From contig CAIZNF010000544.1 of NCBI GenBank assembly GCA_903934275.1, positions 1-8,458 on the forward strand: DNA of 8,458 nt, in the 5' to 3' direction. This stretch comes from an uncultured Nitrosomonadales bacterium. GTDB lineage: Bacteria; Pseudomonadota; Gammaproteobacteria; Burkholderiales; Gallionellaceae. Under the pieces are notes generated by a model. The model was not told the DNA's origin and did no database searches. It worked only from the letters and a program-made list of their open reading frames with translations. Below, piece by piece: positions 5,487-8,458 of the stretch. The first letter of the stretch is position 1; each line of letters begins with the position of its first letter. The position numbers were made by a program, and so were the translations under genes.

Positions 5487-7035
5487 TGCGGTGTGTAAGA
5501 CCAAGCTGCTTAACAACTTCCTGTTTTTCACGCGGTACTTCTTCAAAGCACAGTATGGCCGCAAATTCCTAGTGGCGCAGCACCATATCAGGATCGCCGA
5601 AGCGCTGACTCGTGTCGTTAGAGGGGATGTTAAGCGGCTGATCATCAACATGCCCCCGCGTTTTGGCAAAACAGAACTAGCGGTGAAAATGTTCATCGCG
5701 TGGTGTATGGCAAATAGCCAAGGAGCTAAATTCATTCACCTATCGTACTCGGACGATTTGGCGCTAGATAACTCTAGTGCTGTCAGGGATGTAATCAAGT
5801 CGCCAGAATTCCAGCGATTTTTCCCAACTTCGCTTCGCGCTGACTCTGATTCAAAGAAGAAGTGGTGGCTTGAAAAAGGGGGTGGATTGTATGCCACATC
5901 AACCGGGGGGCCGATTACCGGCTTTGGTGCAGGGGCGATGGGACGCTTCCGTTCTGGAACCGGAAGTCCGTGTGATGCGTTCCCCGGTGCGCTGATTATT
6001 GATGATCCGATCAAGCCCGACGATGCTTTTAGCGACACGATGCGTGACCGCATTAACCGCCGTTTCAACAACACTTTTATGTCCCGCTTAAATAGTCAGG
6101 ACACGCCAATCATCATCATTATGCAGCGCCTGCATGAAAACGATATGACTGGGTATCTGCTTAATGGGGGTAGCGGAGAAGAGTGGGAACACCTTTGTTT
6201 AACAGCCATCACTGACGAGGGAGATTCGTTGTGGCCTGAAAAGTTGGACATAGGCACGCTGCGTCAAATGGAAAAGGCCGATCCTTACACGTTCGCCGGC
6301 CAATATATGCAAACCCCGTCACCGCTAACAGGCGGACTATTCAAGCCCGGACAACTGCAAGTCATCGAAGCGCTACCGATAGACAAAATCGAATGGGTAC
6401 GCGGCTGGGACTTTGCCAGCACAACGACGGGCGACTGGACCGCTGGCGCCAAGCTTGGGAGACTGCCGGACGGCCGCTTGATCATCGCTGACTTGGTGCG
6501 CGTGCGGGTCGGTCCCGATGAGCGTGACGCCGAACTGCTGAACGCCACCAAGCGCGACGGCTTCAACTGCAAGCCGTGTATTCCACAAGATCCTGGACAG
6601 GCCGGTGTGACGCAGATCAAGTACCTGACGCGGATGCTCGCCGGCTACTCCGTCAAATCATCCCCCGAAAGCGGCAACAAGGTAGTGCGGGCTGAACCGT
6701 TCGCGGCGCAGGTCAACGTCGGCAATGTGCTGATGCTCAAAGCGGACTGGAACGACGCGCTTGTCTCTGAAATGCGCCTTTTCCCTAACGGCACGTGGGA
6801 CGATCAAGTGGATAGTTTGTCGCGCGCCTTTTCCGTCCTGATCGGCCGCAATCCGGGCGAGATATTTATTCCTGATCCGAAGAAAGATGGCGGGCTATCG
6901 GTCGCTGAAGAGATTGCCGCTGCTGGGACTTGCGGCCAATGCTCGGCGTTCGATGACGGCATGTGCTCCGAGCGCTTCGGGATGGCGGTTAGTTTCACCG
7001 ATCCGGGGTGCCCGGACTATCTTCCCGTGGGGTAG
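5476..7035 (+). CDS. terL: Terminase large subunit (packaging ATPase/nuclease)
   Basis: A 519-residue motor protein that pumps DNA into the prohead and cuts it. The ATPase domain has a Walker A-type NMPPRFGKTE (58-67, Lys65), an adenine-side segment HLSYSDDLA (89-97), Walker B ALIIDD (172-177) and a coupling-type IIIIMQRLHENDM (212-224). The RNase H-like nuclease domain has its acidic residues in GWDFAST (Asp312), PQDPGQAG (Asp372) and WDDQVDSLS (about 441-449). Beyond the nuclease domain, residues 486-512 add CGQC, C497 and DPGC512, an extra four-cysteine tail that is unusual for this family. The gene overlaps terS by 11 nt. GGAAG abuts the ATG, so initiation may depend on coupling or on GTG 5491. 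About 570 nt separate it from the next gene. Confidence 0.93.
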   Translation: MHADAVCKTKLLNNFLFFTRYFFKAQYGRKFLVAQHHIRIAEALTRVVRGDVKRLIINMPPRFGKTELAVKMFIAWCMANSQGAKFIHLSYSDDLALDNSSAVRDVIKSPEFQRFFPTSLRADSDSKKKWWLEKGGGLYATSTGGPITGFGAGAMGRFRSGTGSPCDAFPGALIIDDPIKPDDAFSDTMRDRINRRFNNTFMSRLNSQDTPIIIIMQRLHENDMTGYLLNGGSGEEWEHLCLTAITDEGDSLWPEKLDIGTLRQMEKADPYTFAGQYMQTPSPLTGGLFKPGQLQVIEALPIDKIEWVRGWDFASTTTGDWTAGAKLGRLPDGRLIIADLVRVRVGPDERDAELLNATKRDGFNCKPCIPQDPGQAGVTQIKYLTRMLAGYSVKSSPESGNKVVRAEPFAAQVNVGNVLMLKADWNDALVSEMRLFPNGTWDDQVDSLSRAFSVLIGRNPGEIFIPDPKKDGGLSVAEEIAAAGTCGQCSAFDDGMCSERFGMAVSFTDPGCPDYLPVG

Positions 7036-7088
7036 CGTCGTAAGTAAAACGTAATGATTGCATCGATATAGTTAAGCAAGAGTTACTG

Positions 7089-7102
7089 TATAATCGTTGA
7101 CA
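7089..7102 (+). promoter_or_regulatory. Possible promoter elements before the structured RNA
   Basis: A perfect sigma70 -10 hexamer TATAAT lies at 7089-7094 in an AT-rich stretch just after terL. No good -35 hexamer sits 16-18 nt upstream; the sequence there is ATATAG or similar. A consensus -35, TTGACA, lies at 7097-7102 but has no good -10 at the right distance downstream. If the TATAAT is used, transcription would begin near 7101, shortly before the first hairpin. The assignment is tentative. Confidence 0.35.
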
Positions 7103-7144
7103 GTCTTTCCAGTTTCTGAGTCGTGACGCCATTCTGTAGTTGTT

Positions 7145-7311
7145 GCGCAAGCCTTGGCGGGCTTGTGTGGTAACTGGGAACAACGTATCAGCCCCATGTG
7201 GGCTGGAGCTTGCAAAAGCGTAGTAGGCAAAAAGGCTTTGCGCCGCCGTTGTTCCCTGAATTCCGCCTATTTCGCTCCGCCAACAAGCTCCAGCACCAGA
7301 TGGGGTTTTTT
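7145..7311 (+). ncRNA. Candidate structured noncoding RNA with interleaved helices (C4-like?)
   Basis: Four complementary segments lie in the order A, B, A', B'. A is GGGAACAACG (7176-7185) and A' is CGTTGTTCCC (7247-7256), a perfect 10-bp match. B is GCTGGAGCTTG (7202-7212) and B' is CAAGCTCCAGC (7284-7294), a perfect 11-bp match. B/B' extends outward through TGG/CCA and CCCCAT (7192-7197) with ATGGGG (7300-7305), with one bulge and one mismatch. It is followed at once by TTTTTT (7306-7311). A hairpin GCGCAAGCC/GGCTTGTGT (7145-7153 with 7160-7168, including G-T pairs) precedes it. AGCCC/GGGCT (7190-7194 with 7200-7204) can compete with B/B'. On one molecule, A/A' and B/B' make a pseudoknot. 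Alternatively A-B is the target of an antisense RNA carrying A'-B', as with P1/P7 C4 RNA. The structure is seen in the sequence; the RNA identity is inference. Confidence 0.5.
7284..7311 (+). terminator. Possible intrinsic terminator at the end of the structured RNA
   Basis: The right arm of the long B/B' helix (CAAGCTCCAGC, then CCA and ATGGGG) is followed directly by six T residues (7306-7311). This is the layout of an intrinsic terminator, but the left arm is about 70 nt upstream, so the loop is large and internally structured. If A pairs with A', or B pairs in trans, the terminator helix would be altered, which would allow conditional termination. Whether it terminates is not shown. Confidence 0.35.
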
Positions 7312-7342
7312 CACGTCTGGACTGCGCGCAACCGCAATCGAC

Positions 7343-7440
7343 GCGATAGATAGTTCGCCTGACTGGGCGGGATGCGACGAATACACCGATCACGCGGAAT
7401 CCTCCACGGTGGCTCGGGCGAACTGTTGATGAGGTATCGC
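7343..7440 (+). repeat. Second long imperfect hairpin in the terL-portal gap
   Basis: AGTTCGCC (7352-7359) pairs perfectly with GGCGAACT (7417-7424), and outside it GCGATA (7343-7348) pairs with TATCGC (7435-7440). The 57-nt enclosed segment contains further short pairing, for example GCG/CGC beside GGGAT/ATCCT. It lies 32 nt after the T-run that ends the first structured element, so it may be a separate domain or part of a longer RNA. Confidence 0.45.
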
Positions 7441-7609
7441 CATAGTTGTTGGGGACAAATGAGAGACAACCCCAGTAATGAATTCAATCATCAGGTCATG
7501 CCGGGCTTGGTCTTACTTCAGCATCTAAAGAAGTGAGGTGGAGCGAGGAAGAGCCTTGTGCTTCTCCTTTGGGATAACTATGGAAAACGAATTATCGAGG
7601 AATGAAAGA

Positions 7610-7786
7610 ATGAGAATTTGGCTGAACGTGCCGTTTGGCGAGAAAGATTTAGCGAAAAAGCTTGGGTGCAAGTTTTCTGGGGCAGAACGACGTTGGTTTA
7701 TTGATAACCCTGAAAACATCGAGATTTTTATGGCGTGGATACCAGAGTCGCTGAAAGTTCCTCACAATCCAGTGCGGCGTAGGTAG
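7610..7786 (+). CDS. Small DUF5710-type protein
   Basis: A 58-residue protein (MRIWLNVPFGEKDLAKKLGC at the N-terminus, then KFSGAERRWFIDNPENIEIF). It matches the DUF5710 pattern of a short beta strand ending in VP(F/Y)xEKdxAKxLGAxxd, then a (K/R)xWYV-like strand. This small domain occurs alone in phage proteins and also within larger plasmid and phage replication or mobilisation proteins. Its biochemical role is not established to my knowledge. ATG 7610 is chosen because GAGGA (7597-7601) sits 8 nt upstream and the domain begins at residue 2. ATG 7580 would add ten residues, with a weaker site. The basic C-terminus (PVRRR) ends 31 nt before the portal start. It lies between the structured RNA and the portal gene, an unusual place for it. 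Confidence 0.75.
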   Translation: MRIWLNVPFGEKDLAKKLGCKFSGAERRWFIDNPENIEIFMAWIPESLKVPHNPVRRR

Positions 7787-7817
7787 CGCAGGAAGGTCGT
7801 GACGGCACCATTGCCGC

Positions 7818-8458
7818 ATGACTACCGATCACGCCCGCAGCGTCGCGTTCCGATCCGACGCCCCCCAAGATGAGCGCACCGACGCCCTTGCTGAACTTCA
7901 AGCCGGCCACATGCCTACGCAGGTACTGTCTGCCGAGGTAATCGCGCAAATGATGGAGGCGTCGGAATTCGACCCCTTCCAAAAGTCAATCTCGCAAAAC
8001 ATCGTCCCGTTCCCCGGATCGAATCAAGGCAAGCCGGGCATGCAGTCTGTCCGCCTTGACGACCGCCAGCTTGGCCTGCAAGGCGAGTATTGGGAGAAGC
8101 CGTCGGCGATGAATTTCGAGGCGCTACGGGCGATGGTGGATCAAACGCCCGTGCTTAACGCCGTGATAATGACCCGCATAAGGCAAGTGCAGCGCTTCTG
8201 TCGGGTGCAGGAAGGCGGTAGCGGGCTGGGCTTCACCGTCAAGCACATCGACAAAGACCACCAGATCAGCACAACCGAGCAAGAATCCATCAAGGAGTTG
8301 AACCGCTTCATCAGCAACTGCGGTTGGGAGTTCAACCCTCGGGAGCGCAAGAAGCTCAGGCGCGACCCGTTCGCCGGCTTCATGAGCAAAGCAGTTCGGG
8401 ACAGCCTGGTGCTCGACAGTTGCGCTATCGAAACCGAAATGAAGCGCGACCGGAAGCA
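7818..8458 (+). CDS. Phage portal protein, 3' partial
   Basis: The frame runs 213 codons to the window edge without a stop. The portal protein forms the ring at the prohead vertex through which the terminase pumps DNA. Visible signatures after a polar N-terminus are a WEKPSAMNFEALRAMVDQTP segment (about 92-111), VLNAVIMTRIRQVQRFC (112-128), GLGFTVKHID (137-146), then IKELNRFISNCG and RRDPFAGFMSKAVRDSLVLD (183-202) ending in IETEMKRD. This pattern matches portal proteins I recall from tailed-phage genomes. The position after terL agrees. An in-frame TGA at 7800-7802 means ATG 7818 is the first possible ATG start. AGGAAGG (7790-7796) lies 21 nt upstream, too far for normal spacing, so ribosome binding is weak. 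Confidence 0.8.
   Translation, partial: MTTDHARSVAFRSDAPQDERTDALAELQAGHMPTQVLSAEVIAQMMEASEFDPFQKSISQNIVPFPGSNQGKPGMQSVRLDDRQLGLQGEYWEKPSAMNFEALRAMVDQTPVLNAVIMTRIRQVQRFCRVQEGGSGLGFTVKHIDKDHQISTTEQESIKELNRFISNCGWEFNPRERKKLRRDPFAGFMSKAVRDSLVLDSCAIETEMKRDRK

Larger units (their letters stand above)
7036..7609. other. Long intergenic region rich in RNA-type inverted repeats
   Basis: No convincing protein gene lies between terL and the DUF5710-type gene. The region contains a consensus -10 hexamer (7089-7094), the structured-RNA candidate, a second long hairpin (7343-7440), and a further hairpin CTTACTTC/GAAGTGAG (7512-7519 with 7530-7537, one G-T pair, 10-nt loop). A 9-bp direct repeat TAGTTGTTG at 7137-7145 and 7443-7451 brackets the structured part, but could be chance. 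The density of pairing contrasts with the compact, overlapping genes to the left. Confidence 0.6.

Noticed and set aside
7086..7103. LexA-box-like sequence CTGT...ACAG after terL
   Set aside because: The half-sites are separated by 10 nt (CTGT-N10-ACAG, 18 nt in total), whereas the proteobacterial LexA box is CTGT-N8-ACAG (16 nt). The spacing is wrong for the usual dimer.
6995..7393. 132-codon frame on the minus strand over the terL end and the intergenic region
   Set aside because: It has no domain, reads through the structured inverted repeats, overlaps the terL 3' end in antisense, and would be the only minus-strand gene in the window.
7154..7429. 91-codon open frame (TTG start) across the structured RNA
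   Set aside because: It has no Shine-Dalgarno. The protein (SSSTRWGFFTSG and similar) shows no recognised domain. The bases are better explained by the paired RNA segments. A faint resemblance to short Ash/Icd-like phage ORFs was considered but could not be supported.
7137..7451. 9-bp direct repeat TAGTTGTTG flanking the structured part, as a target-site duplication
   Set aside because: A 9-bp repeat within about 500 nt is expected by chance nearly half the time, and no transposon ends or transposase are visible.
7459..7536. 25-codon frame with GGGGA just upstream
   Set aside because: It is very short, with Shine-Dalgarno spacing of only 3 nt and no recognisable character, and it overlaps another hairpin (7512-7537). 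It could be a leader peptide, but nothing beyond length and position argues for it.

Overview
The window looks like a stretch of a tailed-phage genome, most likely a prophage of a Gram-negative proteobacterium. A betaproteobacterial host is my best guess, from the style of the small cysteine-rich phage proteins, but the sequence does not prove it. All genes I can support lie on the + strand. They run from the end of a lambda-type early/middle region (ninG and small accessory genes) into the DNA-packaging module (small terminase, large terminase, portal). No integrase, attachment site, tRNA, CRISPR array or insertion sequence was seen.

Left part (1-2037): the 3' part of ninG is followed by tightly packed small genes. 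Four of them encode cysteine-rich, probably zinc-binding proteins of unknown function. Between two of these lies a 22-codon hydrophobic reading frame (1039-1107). Positions 2038-2390 hold no convincing gene, but they contain a strong 72-nt imperfect hairpin just upstream of the next operon.

Middle part (2391-7035): a run of abutting or overlapping genes encodes a Rha-family regulator, a small unknown protein, a ParB-like (ParB/Srx fold) protein, a solitary C5-cytosine DNA methyltransferase, the small terminase subunit and the large terminase subunit. The shared start/stop codons suggest one transcript with translational coupling. Methylation of phage DNA may be made together with the packaging machinery.

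Right part (7036-8458): a gap of about 570 bases separates terL from the next gene, and it is the most unusual part of the window. It contains a consensus -10 hexamer, two perfect interleaved inverted repeats (10 and 11 bp, an apparent pseudoknot or antisense/target arrangement), several further hairpins and a GGGG-TTTTTT end. I read it as a structured noncoding RNA, possibly related in logic to phage P1/P7 C4 antisense RNA. It is followed by a small DUF5710-type gene and the 5' part of the portal gene, which runs off the window.
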